From Caldilineaceae bacterium (GTDB lineage Bacteria > Chloroflexota > Anaerolineae > Caldilineales > Caldilineaceae): a DNA stretch of 64,000 nucleotides. Below are positions 1-8,800 of this stretch, one piece after another. The first letter of the stretch is position 1, and each line of letters opens with the position of its first letter. The notes under the pieces were generated by a model that was given only the letters and a program-made list of their open reading frames with translations, had not been told where the DNA came from and made no database searches. The position numbers were made by a program, and so were the translations under genes. The stretch covers positions 1 through 64,000 of the forward strand of contig JAHBVH010000002.1 of assembly GCA_019637645.1 (NCBI GenBank), read 5' to 3'.

Positions 1-210
1 TTCTTCCTACCCTTGATCCTTCTCTCCGATGCCGACAAATTTGTCATGCCCTTGGGCCTCTTCCGCGCCCTCATTGCCTATACCAATCTCGACTATGGCA
101 TGTTAAATGCCATGGGGTTGATCTATATGCTGCCATCGCTGCTGATCTTTATCTTTGCTCGCCAATATTTGATCCGCGGGACCATGGCCGGTGCCATGGC
201 CGGACAGTAG
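1..210 (+). CDS. Carbohydrate ABC transporter permease, C-terminal end only
   Basis: The reading frame is open at the left edge of the window, so only the last 69 residues are present. They hold a hydrophobic segment (LLIFIFARQYLIRG) close to the end, which matches the last membrane helix and short tail of MalG/AraQ-type (CUT1) inner-membrane permeases. The EAA loop that would prove the family lies upstream, outside the window. The stop codon TAG is fused to the GAGG ribosome binding site of the next gene, so the two are almost certainly co-transcribed. Family assignment is by resemblance of the tail to the complete permeases later in the window. Confidence 0.75.
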   Translation, partial: FFLPLILLSDADKFVMPLGLFRALIAYTNLDYGMLNAMGLIYMLPSLLIFIFARQYLIRGTMAGAMAGQ

Positions 211-219
211 GAGGCCAAT

Positions 220-1023
220 GTGACAACTGTGCCGCGTCTGGCTGTCCAGGTCTATACGTTGCGTCACTTCATCAAGACGCTGCCTGATTTTGCCGCCACC
301 ATGCATCAGGTGCGCGCGATTGGCTATACCGGCGTCCAACTCGATCTGGAACATCATCCCGACTTGCCCGCGGCGGCCATCAAGCAGATCTGTGACGACG
401 AAGGGCTGACCATTTGCATTAGCCACTTTGATTATGATCTCTTTGTCAATGATCTGGCGGGCATTATGGAACGCCAGCGGCTTTGGGCTTGTCCTCATAC
501 GGCCATTGTGGCGATGCCAGGGCGTTATCATGAACAAGGCGCAGCTGGCTATCAGCGCTTTGCCGCCGAGGCTACGGCCATTGGCGAGCGATTGGCCGCC
601 GCGGGCATTACCCTGAGCTATCATAACCATAGCTATGAATTTGTGCGCTTTGGCGCGCAGACGGGGTTGGCGTTGCTCCTGGCCGAGAGCGACCCTCGCT
701 ATCTCTGGGCCGAAATCGACACCTACTGGGTCCAACATGGTGGTGGTGACCCCGCAGCTTGGATCCGGCAGGTGGCAGGGCGAATGGCCGTCGTCCATTA
801 CAAAGATATGGTCATGGGGGCCGACGGCAAGCAAACCTTTGCCGAAGTGGGGCAGGGCAATCTCCATTGGCCAGCCATTGTGCAAGCCACTTGGGCGACG
901 GCTGTACCCTGGATCGTCGTCGAACAGGATCACTGTCAACGCGATCCTCTTGAAAGTATTACCTTGAGCTATCAATATCTCCAGCGCTTTAACCTAGCTG
1001 CCGCGCATGCTAAACCAGCGTAA
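220..1023 (+). CDS. Sugar phosphate isomerase/epimerase-like TIM barrel
   Basis: A 267-residue protein of the xylose-isomerase-like TIM-barrel family (IolE/IolI/hydroxypyruvate isomerase type), expected to be cytosolic and metal dependent. Metal-site motifs are visible in order: an SYHNHSYEF strand, EIDTYWVQHGG with Asp and His, VVHYKDM with His and Asp, and VVEQD with the final Glu. The start is the GTG at 220: it follows a GAGG box formed with the upstream stop codon, and the ATG at 218 is followed directly by a stop. Lying between a sugar permease and a Gfo/Idh dehydrogenase, it probably isomerises or epimerises the imported sugar or cyclitol. The substrate cannot be read from the sequence. 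Confidence 0.85.
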   Translation: MTTVPRLAVQVYTLRHFIKTLPDFAATMHQVRAIGYTGVQLDLEHHPDLPAAAIKQICDDEGLTICISHFDYDLFVNDLAGIMERQRLWACPHTAIVAMPGRYHEQGAAGYQRFAAEATAIGERLAAAGITLSYHNHSYEFVRFGAQTGLALLLAESDPRYLWAEIDTYWVQHGGGDPAAWIRQVAGRMAVVHYKDMVMGADGKQTFAEVGQGNLHWPAIVQATWATAVPWIVVEQDHCQRDPLESITLSYQYLQRFNLAAAHAKPA

Positions 1024-1210
1024 CCTACCGCGATCTGCCGCGTATGACATCAACACGCGTTCCTTTTTCTCAGCGGCTTTGTGCAGGACCAACTCCTTCT
1101 GCGGTAACAAAGCCGGTTAGATCCTTCTCCAGACCGACGCCCACGGCCAAACCCGCGCATACCTTCGGCGCAACCGCGTATGTTGGTCTTATTGCTATGG
1201 TGGATAACCT

Positions 1211-2227
1211 ATGTCACTTTCTACACCAGTACGTACCGTTGTCGTTGGTTGTGGGCGCATGGCCCTCGGCCATCTCCGCGCGATGTTGGCGCAACAAGCA
1301 ACCACCCAAGTACGGGTGATCTGTGAACCGTCCGCGGCGGCCTATGCCAAAGCCTGTGAACTTTTTGTTGAACAAGGGCTAACGCCACCCCCCAATGAAC
1401 CCGATCTGATCCAACTCTTGGCGCACTATGGCCATGAACTGGATGCCGCCCTGATCATCACTCCCCATGCCTACCATTTTGCCCAGACCAAAGCCTGTCT
1501 GGAGGCTGGCCTGGATGTTCTCTTGGAAAAGCCCATGGTCATTACTGGCGAAGAGGCCGTTGGCTTGATCGAGACGCGCGACCGCACTGGCAAGCTCCTG
1601 GTGGTGGCCTTTCCGGGGAGTCTCTCGCCGCAGATTCGGACGGCGGTACAGCTGCTGCGCAATGGTGAATTAGGGACTATTCTGACCATCTCGGGGCTTT
1701 CTTGGGAGAACTGGCGAACGCCGAACCTGGGCACTTGGCGTCAGCAACCAGAATTGGCTGGTGGTGGCTTCTTCTTCGATACGGGCGCGCATATGCTCAA
1801 TACCATCACTGATCTGGCTGGTGAAAATTTTACGGAAGTGGCGGCCTGGCTCGATCCGCGTGCAACGCCCGTTGAAATTCTGGGTGCGGTGATTGCCCGT
1901 CTCCAATCGGGCGCGTTGGTCACCATGAATGCCTGTGGCGACACCTGTACCCGTTCGACGGCAGATGTGCGGGTCTTTTGTACCCAAGGGGTGATCTTCA
2001 CGGATATTTGGGGGAGCTTTCTCCAGATCCAGCGCCCCGGTGATCCTAAGCCGGTGCCGGTCGAACTGCCCAAGTCGCTGGGCGTTTGGCAACAATTCTT
2101 GGCTGTGCGCCATGGCGAACTGCCCAACCCTTGCCCGCCCGAAGTCGGCCTCCGCATGGCACGCCTCTGGGATGCGATCCGTTCCTCGGCCGCGCAAAAT
2201 GGGACACGGGTAGCCTTGCCCCAATAG
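1211..2227 (+). CDS. Gfo/Idh/MocA family NAD(P)-dependent oxidoreductase
   Basis: A 338-residue cytosolic dehydrogenase of the glucose-fructose oxidoreductase/inositol dehydrogenase/MocA family. The N-terminal Rossmann fold has the nucleotide loop VVVGCGRMALGHL. The catalytic EKP motif appears as LLEKPM near residue 105, and the C-terminal substrate domain carries GGGFFFDTGAHMLN with the conserved Asp and His. A 187-bp gap separates it from the TIM-barrel gene, in which I see no other gene or promoter. It probably oxidises a hydroxyl of the sugar handled by its neighbours. A good hairpin follows its stop codon, so the block ends here. Confidence 0.9.
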   Translation: MSLSTPVRTVVVGCGRMALGHLRAMLAQQATTQVRVICEPSAAAYAKACELFVEQGLTPPPNEPDLIQLLAHYGHELDAALIITPHAYHFAQTKACLEAGLDVLLEKPMVITGEEAVGLIETRDRTGKLLVVAFPGSLSPQIRTAVQLLRNGELGTILTISGLSWENWRTPNLGTWRQQPELAGGGFFFDTGAHMLNTITDLAGENFTEVAAWLDPRATPVEILGAVIARLQSGALVTMNACGDTCTRSTADVRVFCTQGVIFTDIWGSFLQIQRPGDPKPVPVELPKSLGVWQQFLAVRHGELPNPCPPEVGLRMARLWDAIRSSAAQNGTRVALPQ

Positions 2228-2262
2228 ACTAGAACTTACACCCCAAGGTTAGCTTGTCAGCT

Positions 2263-2297
2263 AAAGCCTGACAGATTTTCCAACCCGGTCAGGCTTT
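2263..2297. terminator. Hairpin terminator of the CCTGAC repeat family
   Basis: A perfect 10-bp stem (AAAGCCTGAC with GTCAGGCTTT) closes a 15-nt loop, 35 bp after the dehydrogenase stop codon and ahead of the convergent gene ending at 2346. There is a short T-rich tail on each strand, so it may work in both directions. The stem resembles the CCTGACAGG hairpins at 38126, 45049 and 49829. Confidence 0.65.
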
Positions 2298-2345
2298 GTG
2301 CCGTCATCGACCTGCACCCGCCTGCGAATAAAATGCTTGGCTTTC

Positions 2346-3662
2346 TCAATCGATCTCTGTTGACCAAGCTAAGCGCAGACGGCTGCGCCCAATCCCGTCA
2401 AGCGAGGTGTAGAGATAGGTTATCCCCTCTAGGATCACCACGTCGGCATGCCCAAGCCCAATGTTGCCGGGCATATCTACCAAAAGGGGATTATTGGGAT
2501 ATTTTTCCCAAGGACCATCTATCGCGGTTGTACGGCTGCGCGCCAAGCCCAGCGCAAATTGGGTGTCGCCTGGCGCGCCTGCGGCAGGGCCACGCACCCC
2601 TTCATAGAGGAGATAAAACCGAGCGGCTTCCCCAGTCCCCACTTTGATCACTTCGGCAGAGCTGATCGTCCGAAAGTCAAAATAGGCATTGGCCCCAGCG
2701 TCGATCCGATCGAGTGGGCCATATTCAGCGCTGCCGACAAAGAGGGGGTTGTGGCGACAGGGGACAAACTCCTCTGTGGCCGCCGTTAGGTCGCGGGCAA
2801 AGCAGCCCATGGCCCCTGGATTCTGCCCTTGGGCCATAAAAACATAGAGCGTATCCTCTTCGATCCAAAGCCCTGGTGGGCCGCCCCGGAGACATTCATA
2901 GTTAAAGGGGACGAAGGGATGTTCGCCGATGCGCTCCTCGGCAGGGCAATTGGCATACCAGAGATGCCAGATCAACGAGTCGGCCAGCCAAGTGGGGGTG
3001 GACCAACTGAGGCCATCTGCCGATTGGCGTAACATCACCCGTCCTTGGTATTCATAGACCATCCAATATTGGCCGTCATGGGCGATGACACGCGGATATT
3101 GTTGCTGGACAATGTGATCGGTTTCGGCGGTACACGGGCATTGTTGACAAGCGATTTGGCAGATAGGCGGCTCGTCATGGCGGAAGGTCAAGCCTTGGTC
3201 GTCGCTACGATAGATCACCACACAGCCAGGGAACGCGACCGGCGCACCACATTGATCGACCACACCGGCGGACCGTTCACTTGCATGGACATAGGACCAC
3301 CACTCCCCATTGGGGGCAATGAGCGTGTCTGACTCGCCCATGGGCAGACCGGTTTCTGCCATCTCGAGCACAAAGTGTGCATCCCCTTTCCAAAGATCCG
3401 CCAGGGTCGGCGGTGGCAAGGGGGGTGTTGGGGCGGCTGGAAGCACCGCAACGGTGGGGCGCGGGGTTGTGACAAGGGCGGGTTCTGGCTGCCCAATGGT
3501 AGTCGGCACGGCGGGTTTTCCCGGCGTGGGGCGGCAGGCCGCTGCGAAGAGAAGCGCGCCGAGCAGGCCACCGAATAGCCCTATCCGCAACCAGCGTCGG
3601 GCGTGCTGGCTTGTCTCACCGCGCCAATGGAAGCGCGGCCATTTTTTTGTCAAAGCATTCAT
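2346..3662 (-). CDS. Lipoprotein with GH43/GH32-type five-bladed propeller
   Basis: A 438-residue exported protein. The N-terminus has a long basic region, a hydrophobic stretch and a lipobox ending at Cys43 (LLFAAAC), then a Pro/Thr-rich linker to about residue 85. The rest resembles five-bladed propeller glycosidases (GH43/32/117/130 clan): repeated short beta blades with motifs such as FYLLYEGVRG, FALGLARS, GPWEKYPNNPLL and GLGHADVV, the last pairs being typical of sugar-site blades. Many cysteines between residues 130 and 260 suggest disulfides outside the membrane. It probably trims oligosaccharides on the outer face of the membrane. It is transcribed alone, against its neighbours. Whether it is catalytic or only sugar-binding is uncertain. 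Confidence 0.7.
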   Translation of the reverse strand: MNALTKKWPRFHWRGETSQHARRWLRIGLFGGLLGALLFAAACRPTPGKPAVPTTIGQPEPALVTTPRPTVAVLPAAPTPPLPPPTLADLWKGDAHFVLEMAETGLPMGESDTLIAPNGEWWSYVHASERSAGVVDQCGAPVAFPGCVVIYRSDDQGLTFRHDEPPICQIACQQCPCTAETDHIVQQQYPRVIAHDGQYWMVYEYQGRVMLRQSADGLSWSTPTWLADSLIWHLWYANCPAEERIGEHPFVPFNYECLRGGPPGLWIEEDTLYVFMAQGQNPGAMGCFARDLTAATEEFVPCRHNPLFVGSAEYGPLDRIDAGANAYFDFRTISSAEVIKVGTGEAARFYLLYEGVRGPAAGAPGDTQFALGLARSRTTAIDGPWEKYPNNPLLVDMPGNIGLGHADVVILEGITYLYTSLDGIGRSRLRLAWSTEID

Positions 3663-3952
3663 ATAACAACATTTCTCTGAAAAGCAATTTGATAAGGATC
3701 GACGTTACCTTGGGGTAGACCCTACCAGAGACCAAACCAGTTTGTCAAACCTGTCTGCGCTTGCTTTAGGGCGGTGCGCATCCCAAAAATGTAATGAACC
3801 TTGTATATGATCCGCGCCCCGTTGCTTGCCCTGCCGAATGAACCAATTTTTCCCCAATGCCAAAGCTGTGGTATCTTGAACAACATGGGTATTCCGCAAG
3901 TTCACGCCTAGGGATTGAGGTCATTCCGGGCAAATCTTACAGGAGAAAATTC
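3663..3952. other. Divergent intergenic region, no gene
   Basis: About 290 bp separate the minus-strand propeller lipoprotein from the plus-strand dehydrogenase. It holds a short palindrome (GGTAG, 3 nt, CTACC) near 3715-3727. On the minus strand there is a TTGACA near 3745 with only a poor -10 partner. I cannot assign a firm promoter in either direction. The AT-rich stretch and the AGGAGA box at 3941-3946 belong to the start of the next gene. Confidence 0.4.
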
Positions 3953-5119
3953 ATGCGTGTCTCAACGGATCTTCAGGTTGGTGTGGTGGGAACGGGCTTT
4001 ATCGGCCCTGCCCACATTGAGGCGTTGCGCCGATTGGGGATCACTGTGGCCGGGATTGTCGGCAGTTCGCCAGCGCGGGCCCAAGCCAAGGCGGATGCCT
4101 TGCAACTGGGCAAAGTCTATGCCACTTATGAAGAACTCCTGGCTGATCCACAAATCGGGGTCGTCCATATCACCTCACCTAATCACTTACACTACCCACA
4201 GGCCAAGGCTGCGCTCCTAGCGGGCAAGCATGTGGTCTGTGAAAAGCCGCTGGCGATGAATACACAAGAATCCGCCGAATTGTTGGCCTTGGCGCAGGCG
4301 GGAAAGCGGGTACATGCCGTGAATTTTAATATTCGCTTCTATCCCTTGGCCCATCATGCCCAGTCGTTGGTCCAGCGCGGCCAAATCGGTGATATCTATA
4401 TTGTCCAAGGCTCTTATTTGCAGGATTGGTTGCTCTTCCCGACGGATTGGAATTGGCGGCTAGAACCAGGGTTGGGGGGTGCCATGCGCGCCGTGGCGGA
4501 TATTGGTTCGCACTGGCTGGATCTCATGACCTTTATTACCGGCCAACGCATTGAAGCCGTCTGTGCCGATTTTCATACCTTTCTGCCGGTGCGCCAAAAG
4601 CCCAAGATAGCGATTGATACCTTTACGGGCAAGATCGAGGCTGTGCGGGAGACCGTGCCACAGCCCATTCACACGGAAGATTATGCCACCATCCTGTTGC
4701 GTTTTGCCGGTGGTGCTCGTGGTGTGGTGACTGTTTCGCAGGTGAGCGCGGGGCGAAAAAACCGCCTTTATTTTGAAATTGATGGCGCACAATCCTCCCT
4801 TGTCTGGGATTCAGAGCGGCCCAATGAGCTGTTGATTGGGCATCGCGATCGCCCCAATGAATTACTGCTCAAAGATCCGGCCCTCCTTAGTGATCATGCC
4901 CGGCAGTTCGCCTCCTATCCGGGCGGCCATAACGAAGGTTTCCCTGACACCTTTAAGCAGCTCTATGTGGCCGTCTATCGTTATATTGCCCAAGGCGACT
5001 ATACCGCCCCGGCTGACTTTCCCACCTTTGCCGACGGTCATTATGAATTGCAACTGGGTGAGGCCATCTATCAAAGCGCCCAAGAAGAACGGTGGATTAG
5101 CGTCGCCGCGGCGCCCTAG
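3953..5119 (+). CDS. Gfo/Idh/MocA family oxidoreductase
   Basis: A 388-residue NAD(P)-dependent dehydrogenase. The Rossmann loop reads [12 protein letters not shown], the catalytic motif is [10 protein letters not shown], and the substrate domain has [17 protein letters not shown] with the conserved Asp and His. I chose the ATG at 3953 because AGGAGA lies 8 bases before it and the protein then begins directly with the Rossmann strand; the frame stays open 32 codons further upstream but without family sequence. It opens a three-gene block with a TIM-barrel isomerase and a PhyH-like oxygenase, and probably oxidises a sugar-like substrate. About 40 residues longer than the other dehydrogenases here, mainly through an insertion after residue 210. 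Confidence 0.9.
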   Translation: MRVSTDLQVGVVGTGFIGPAHIEALRRLGITVAGIVGSSPARAQAKADALQLGKVYATYEELLADPQIGVVHITSPNHLHYPQAKAALLAGKHVVCEKPLAMNTQESAELLALAQAGKRVHAVNFNIRFYPLAHHAQSLVQRGQIGDIYIVQGSYLQDWLLFPTDWNWRLEPGLGGAMRAVADIGSHWLDLMTFITGQRIEAVCADFHTFLPVRQKPKIAIDTFTGKIEAVRETVPQPIHTEDYATILLRFAGGARGVVTVSQVSAGRKNRLYFEIDGAQSSLVWDSERPNELLIGHRDRPNELLLKDPALLSDHARQFASYPGGHNEGFPDTFKQLYVAVYRYIAQGDYTAPADFPTFADGHYELQLGEAIYQSAQEERWISVAAAP

Positions 5120-5161
5120 TTGGTCACTTCTCCGCCCTTATTAGTTAAGAAAGGAATCACG

Positions 5162-6076
5162 ATGAAATTAGGCTTAATGAGTGCCGCGTTGCCCGATCTC
5201 TCCTTTGCAGAAGTTGTGGCTTGGTTGAGTCAGAACGGCTTTGGCATGATTGAGGTCGCCTGTTGGCCGGTGGGCAAGGCCGAACGTCGTTATGCGGGTG
5301 TTACCCATATTGATGTTGCTGCGCTAGATGCTCAGCAGGTCAAATCCATTCATGCTACCTTGGCCCAATACAACATCCAAATCTCTTCCCTGGGCTACTA
5401 TCCCAACCCGCTTCATCCCGACGCCGACCATCGGGCCATGGTGATCGACCATCTGAAAAAAGTTATTGTGGCGGCGGAAAAGTTGCATGTGCCCATTGTC
5501 GGTACTTTTGTGGGGCGTAACAAAGATCTGACGCTGGAGCAAAACTTGGCTGAATTTGCCAAGGTGTGGCCGCCGATTGTTAAATTTGCGGCTGATCATG
5601 GCATCAAGATCGCCATTGAAAATTGCCCCATGATCTTTAGCAACGATGAGTGGCCGGGGGGAAACAATCTGGCAATCAGCCCCTATGTATGGCGACAGAT
5701 GTGGGAGATCTTGCCGGATGCCAACTTTGGCCTTAATCTCGATCCTTCCCATCTTATCTGGCAGATGATCGACTATGAGCGCGTGGTCTATGACTTTGCC
5801 GACCGCATCTTTCATGTCCATGCCAAAGATATGCGCGTTGATCGCGAGCAGTTCTATCAACGTGGGGTGATGGCGTTGGGCATGGGTTGGCAGATCCCCC
5901 GGCTCCCTGGGTTGGGCGAGGTCAATTGGGCCAAGTTCCTGGGCGCACTCTACGCGGTGGGCTATGATTATGTTTGTAGCATTGAACACGAAGATCGTGC
6001 CTTTGAAGGCGAAGAACAGTTGGTCAAGCGGGGTCTGTTGATCGCCCGGGATGTGCTATCGCCCTACTTGAAGTAA
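5162..6076 (+). CDS. Sugar phosphate isomerase/epimerase-like TIM barrel
   Basis: A 304-residue xylose-isomerase-like TIM barrel. The metal and substrate motifs are clear: IAIENCPM (Glu), GLNLDPSHLIWQ (Asp, His), FHVHAKDMRVD (His, Asp) and CSIEHEDR (final Glu). The ATG at 5162 follows an AAAGGAA box, whereas upstream in-frame codons have no binding site. It lies 42 bp after the dehydrogenase gene, so the two form one transcript. The pair dehydrogenase plus TIM barrel recurs in the window (220/1211, 27255/28281), which suggests successive steps: oxidation followed by isomerisation or epimerisation of the keto product. The exact substrate is not known. Confidence 0.88.
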   Translation: MKLGLMSAALPDLSFAEVVAWLSQNGFGMIEVACWPVGKAERRYAGVTHIDVAALDAQQVKSIHATLAQYNIQISSLGYYPNPLHPDADHRAMVIDHLKKVIVAAEKLHVPIVGTFVGRNKDLTLEQNLAEFAKVWPPIVKFAADHGIKIAIENCPMIFSNDEWPGGNNLAISPYVWRQMWEILPDANFGLNLDPSHLIWQMIDYERVVYDFADRIFHVHAKDMRVDREQFYQRGVMALGMGWQIPRLPGLGEVNWAKFLGALYAVGYDYVCSIEHEDRAFEGEEQLVKRGLLIARDVLSPYLK

Positions 6077-6146
6077 GGCATATCCGGCTGTGGTAGATTT
6101 GTTGGTGCGCGACTGGTGCTTGCCACTGCTGGCGTTATTGGGCTCC

Positions 6147-6195
6147 TTGCACTTGTTGCCAGATTTGTGTACTATGCGCTAGACAAGCGTTGTCT
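6147..6195 (+). promoter_or_regulatory. Sigma70-type promoter with palindromic operator
   Basis: TTGCAC at 6147-6152 and TACTAT at 6170-6175 are spaced by 17 bp. Six bases downstream, near the expected transcription start, is a perfect palindrome AGACAA-GCG-TTGTCT (6181-6195). A repressor bound there would block initiation of the oxygenase gene at 6277. The regulator is not identifiable from the window. Confidence 0.55.
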
Positions 6196-6276
6196 GTTTT
6201 GCCAAAGCCGACAACTCTTTTGTGATACCCATTACCTGTAAAACCTTGCTCTTTTTTGTAACCAGAGGAACCAATC

Positions 6277-7083
6277 ATGACGACGACAACCGAGTACCTT
6301 GCCGACCAAGTGGTGAGTGATGCTCAGCTTCAAGCCTGGGTCGAAGAATTTCACCAACAAGGCTTTCTCTTCCTTCAGAATGTACTGCCACCGGATTTAT
6401 GCGCGGAACTGCGCGCCGACCTGGACTGGGCTTTGGAGAATAACCCGACTGGCTTGAATGCCAGCAATGCCAAGCTGATTCTGGCGCACCGTTTGTTTGA
6501 AACGAGCGCCGCGAATCGGCGCTTGTTCAACCTGGAGCCAATCGTGAGCTTGGCGGAAGCTTTGGTCGCGCCCAATTGTCATGTGATCCATAACAATTCC
6601 TTCAAGACGCCGACGGGAGCCGGGATTGATACTTGGCACCAGGATGACGCTCCGCACTATCTCGTGACCGAAGGCGAAGCACCGAAGAATGTACGGCTGC
6701 CGGTGTTATTCTTTACGGCAAACTACTATCTGACCGATGTCACCGAGCCCAAGCACGGCGGCACCGAAGTGATTCCGGGCTCGCATCTCTTTGGCGCACC
6801 CTGCCCAGCGACGCTGGAGGGAACTCCGTGGGAAAGCCAGATCCGCTATAATCTTGGAAAAGCCGGAAGCGTCGTACTTTTTAATAATCAAGTTTGGCAT
6901 CGCGGCGGGCCGAACCAAAGTGAGCGCACACGCTATATCACCCAAGTGACTTATGCGCGACGGATCATCGGCCATAAATATTATCCCTTTATGAACTACC
7001 AGATGCCGGAACATATCTATGCGGATGCCGATCCGCGGCTAAAGCGGTTGTTGGGCTTCCTCCCGCATGGCGCGTATGGATGA
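6277..7083 (+). CDS. Phytanoyl-CoA dioxygenase (PhyH) family protein
   Basis: A 268-residue cytosolic Fe(II)/2-oxoglutarate-dependent oxygenase. The facial triad is visible: His121 and Asp123 in WHQDD and His208 in QVWHRGG, followed by a Ser/Arg region (QSERTRY) that fits 2-oxoglutarate binding. The N-terminus has the usual FHQQGFLFLQNVLPPDL start. Its own promoter and operator lie upstream and a strong terminator follows, so it can be expressed separately from the dehydrogenase and isomerase genes before it. Bacterial PhyH proteins next to sugar operons hydroxylate or oxidatively cleave diverse small molecules, so the name should not be read as fatty-acid activity. The start ATG has GAGGAA 8 bases upstream. 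Confidence 0.88.
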   Translation: MTTTTEYLADQVVSDAQLQAWVEEFHQQGFLFLQNVLPPDLCAELRADLDWALENNPTGLNASNAKLILAHRLFETSAANRRLFNLEPIVSLAEALVAPNCHVIHNNSFKTPTGAGIDTWHQDDAPHYLVTEGEAPKNVRLPVLFFTANYYLTDVTEPKHGGTEVIPGSHLFGAPCPATLEGTPWESQIRYNLGKAGSVVLFNNQVWHRGGPNQSERTRYITQVTYARRIIGHKYYPFMNYQMPEHIYADADPRLKRLLGFLPHGAYG

Positions 7084-7145
7084 TCGATAATTCCCAAAGG
7101 TTTTCCTCTCTCCTGCTTTGTAACTCCTTGTCCATCTAACGAATT

Positions 7146-7182
7146 AGCAAGCAGACCAAGGCAAACGACTGGTCTGCTTGCT
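7146..7182 (+). terminator. Rho-independent-type terminator
   Basis: A perfect 13-bp stem (AGCAAGCAGACCA with TGGTCTGCTTGCT) closes an 11-nt loop 63 bp after the PhyH stop codon and is followed by GTCGTTT. It separates the oxygenase gene from the histidine kinase gene. Confidence 0.75.
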
Positions 7183-7459
7183 GTCGTTTCTACTCCATGG
7201 ATGATCCGCGCCGCGTGATTGTCAGAAAACTGCCATTTAGCGTAAAAGTGTAGAGAAATACAGGTTATCCATGTGCGATTTGGACCATTATCGTGAACGA
7301 TTTAGCTTCAGTTGTCGTTCTTACGGTAGACCGGTTACAGCTGTTAACGCTTTATGGTCCGGCCAATTCCGGCCTTTATTTTCCTGATAACGGCTGTCTA
7401 GCGTTCTATATGTGACTTCGCGTAGTGTACATAGTCGGATAGTAGTGGATAAAGGCTTT
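7183..7459. other. Intergenic region before the histidine kinase, no gene
   Basis: About 280 bp without a convincing open frame. A GGCC-rich interrupted repeat lies near 7355-7375, and several TTGTC-type hexamers are present, but none has a good -10 at the right spacing. The AAAGG box at 7451-7455 belongs to the kinase start. Confidence 0.4.
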
Positions 7460-8662
7460 ATGACACCTCAGCAGAATATATCTTCAGAACTGGCTAAGGT
7501 TCAACAGTATCTCCAAAAAGCTCAACATCATGTGGCGAATGTAGAAGCGCATCTGCTCATGAATCCAGCCATGTCCGGTGACAGCGAAGAACGGTATCAA
7601 CGGCTCTTTGATAATATGTTGGAGGGTTGCCAGTTAATTGGTTATGACTGGCGCTATCTCTATGTCAATCAGACAGCGGCCCACCATGGTCAGTGCAAGC
7701 GTGAGGATCTGCTTGGCTTCACCATGATGGAACGGTATCCGGGCATTGATCAAACGCCACTCTTTGCCCTCCTACAGCGTTGCCTGCAAGAGCGGACAGC
7801 CGAGAATCTAGAGAATCAGTTTGTGTATCCAGATGGGACGTTGGGGTGGTTCGAATTGCGGATACGACCCGTTCCAGAAGGAATTTTTATCCTGTCTCTG
7901 GATATCACGGCCCGCAAGCGGATTGAGCAGGCGGAGCAGGCGCTCATGCGCTTAAAAGAGGAGTTTGTAGCGAATGTATCTCACGAATTATGTACCCCCC
8001 TCTTTGCGATTAGTGGTGCCGTCAAACTGCTGCAAAAGCTGATCGGCAAGGATCCGCCCGTGACACAAGAACTCATGGGGATCTTGGAGAATAACGCTGT
8101 TCGTCTAAAAGTTTTGGTGGATGACTTGCTGGATCTGTCACGCTTGGATACGGGACAACTGCCGTTAGATCTACAAGAAGTGGATATGCGGACACTGATC
8201 GTGGAGACGTTCCAATTATTAAAGCTACAGGCCGACGCGAAACGGATTGACCTACAGCATCAGCTGCCCACCGTCGCGTTGCTGCTGCGGGTTGACCCGC
8301 ACCGCATGCAGCAGATCCTGATTAACCTCATCGGGAATGCAATTAAATTCTCATCTGACCAGAGCTTGGTGCTTGTGACGGCGCAAATCGAGCAGGAGAT
8401 GGTCTATGTGGAGGTGATCGATCAAGGGCCGGGGATCCCGCCTGAGATGATCCCCAAATTGTTCAACAAATTTTATCAGATTGACGGCTTTGATCCACGC
8501 GCCTATGGTGGCACGGGGTTGGGTTTATATATTGCTAAGCAAATGGTTGAGATTCACAGGGGAAGAATTGGGGTCAAGAGCGACCTTGGCAAAGGGAGCA
8601 CCTTTTATTTCGCCATCCCAATCGCTTCCGTATTATCTCCTGCTCAACCAGAACGCAGCTAG
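7460..8662 (+). CDS. PAS-domain sensor histidine kinase, cytosolic
   Basis: A 400-residue two-component sensor kinase without membrane segments. Residues 5-35 look helical or coiled coil, 45-152 form a PAS domain ending in the DITARKRIEQ linker, then comes the dimerisation domain with phospho-acceptor His175, and residues 290-395 form the ATPase domain with N box (INLIGNAIKF), G1 (DQGPGIP) and G2 (GGTGLGLYIAK). The start ATG at 7460 has AAAGG upstream; a GTG at 7412 would add 16 residues. The motif after the histidine reads HELCTPL where nearly all kinases have HELRTPL. No response regulator gene is adjacent, so it is an orphan. Its signal is unknown. Confidence 0.92.
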   Translation: MTPQQNISSELAKVQQYLQKAQHHVANVEAHLLMNPAMSGDSEERYQRLFDNMLEGCQLIGYDWRYLYVNQTAAHHGQCKREDLLGFTMMERYPGIDQTPLFALLQRCLQERTAENLENQFVYPDGTLGWFELRIRPVPEGIFILSLDITARKRIEQAEQALMRLKEEFVANVSHELCTPLFAISGAVKLLQKLIGKDPPVTQELMGILENNAVRLKVLVDDLLDLSRLDTGQLPLDLQEVDMRTLIVETFQLLKLQADAKRIDLQHQLPTVALLLRVDPHRMQQILINLIGNAIKFSSDQSLVLVTAQIEQEMVYVEVIDQGPGIPPEMIPKLFNKFYQIDGFDPRAYGGTGLGLYIAKQMVEIHRGRIGVKSDLGKGSTFYFAIPIASVLSPAQPERS

Positions 8663-8688
8663 GCGTGCATTCCAACGAATTTTGTACG

Positions 8689-8717
8689 TTGCGATACGAA
8701 ATAAGGTAGGCTAGAAT
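8689..8717 (+). promoter_or_regulatory. Sigma70-type promoter for the small secreted protein and HAD genes
   Basis: TTGCGA (8689-8694) and TAGAAT (8712-8717) are spaced by 17 bp, 84 bp before the start codon at 8801. Confidence 0.45.
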
Positions 8718-8800
8718 AGGGGTATCAATCATTCGCCAGCCGCTGCTGGGCTTGGATGTTAGCCAGCTGTTTATACCCGCTACCCGTAAAGGAATGCAGC

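Noticed and set aside
103..975. Minus-strand open frame of 290 codons near the left edge
   Set aside because: Overlaps a clear permease end and TIM-barrel gene; no family signature.
1044..1319. 91-codon plus-strand open frame running into the second dehydrogenase gene
   Set aside because: Out of frame with the true gene, Pro/Thr/Arg-rich, no binding site.
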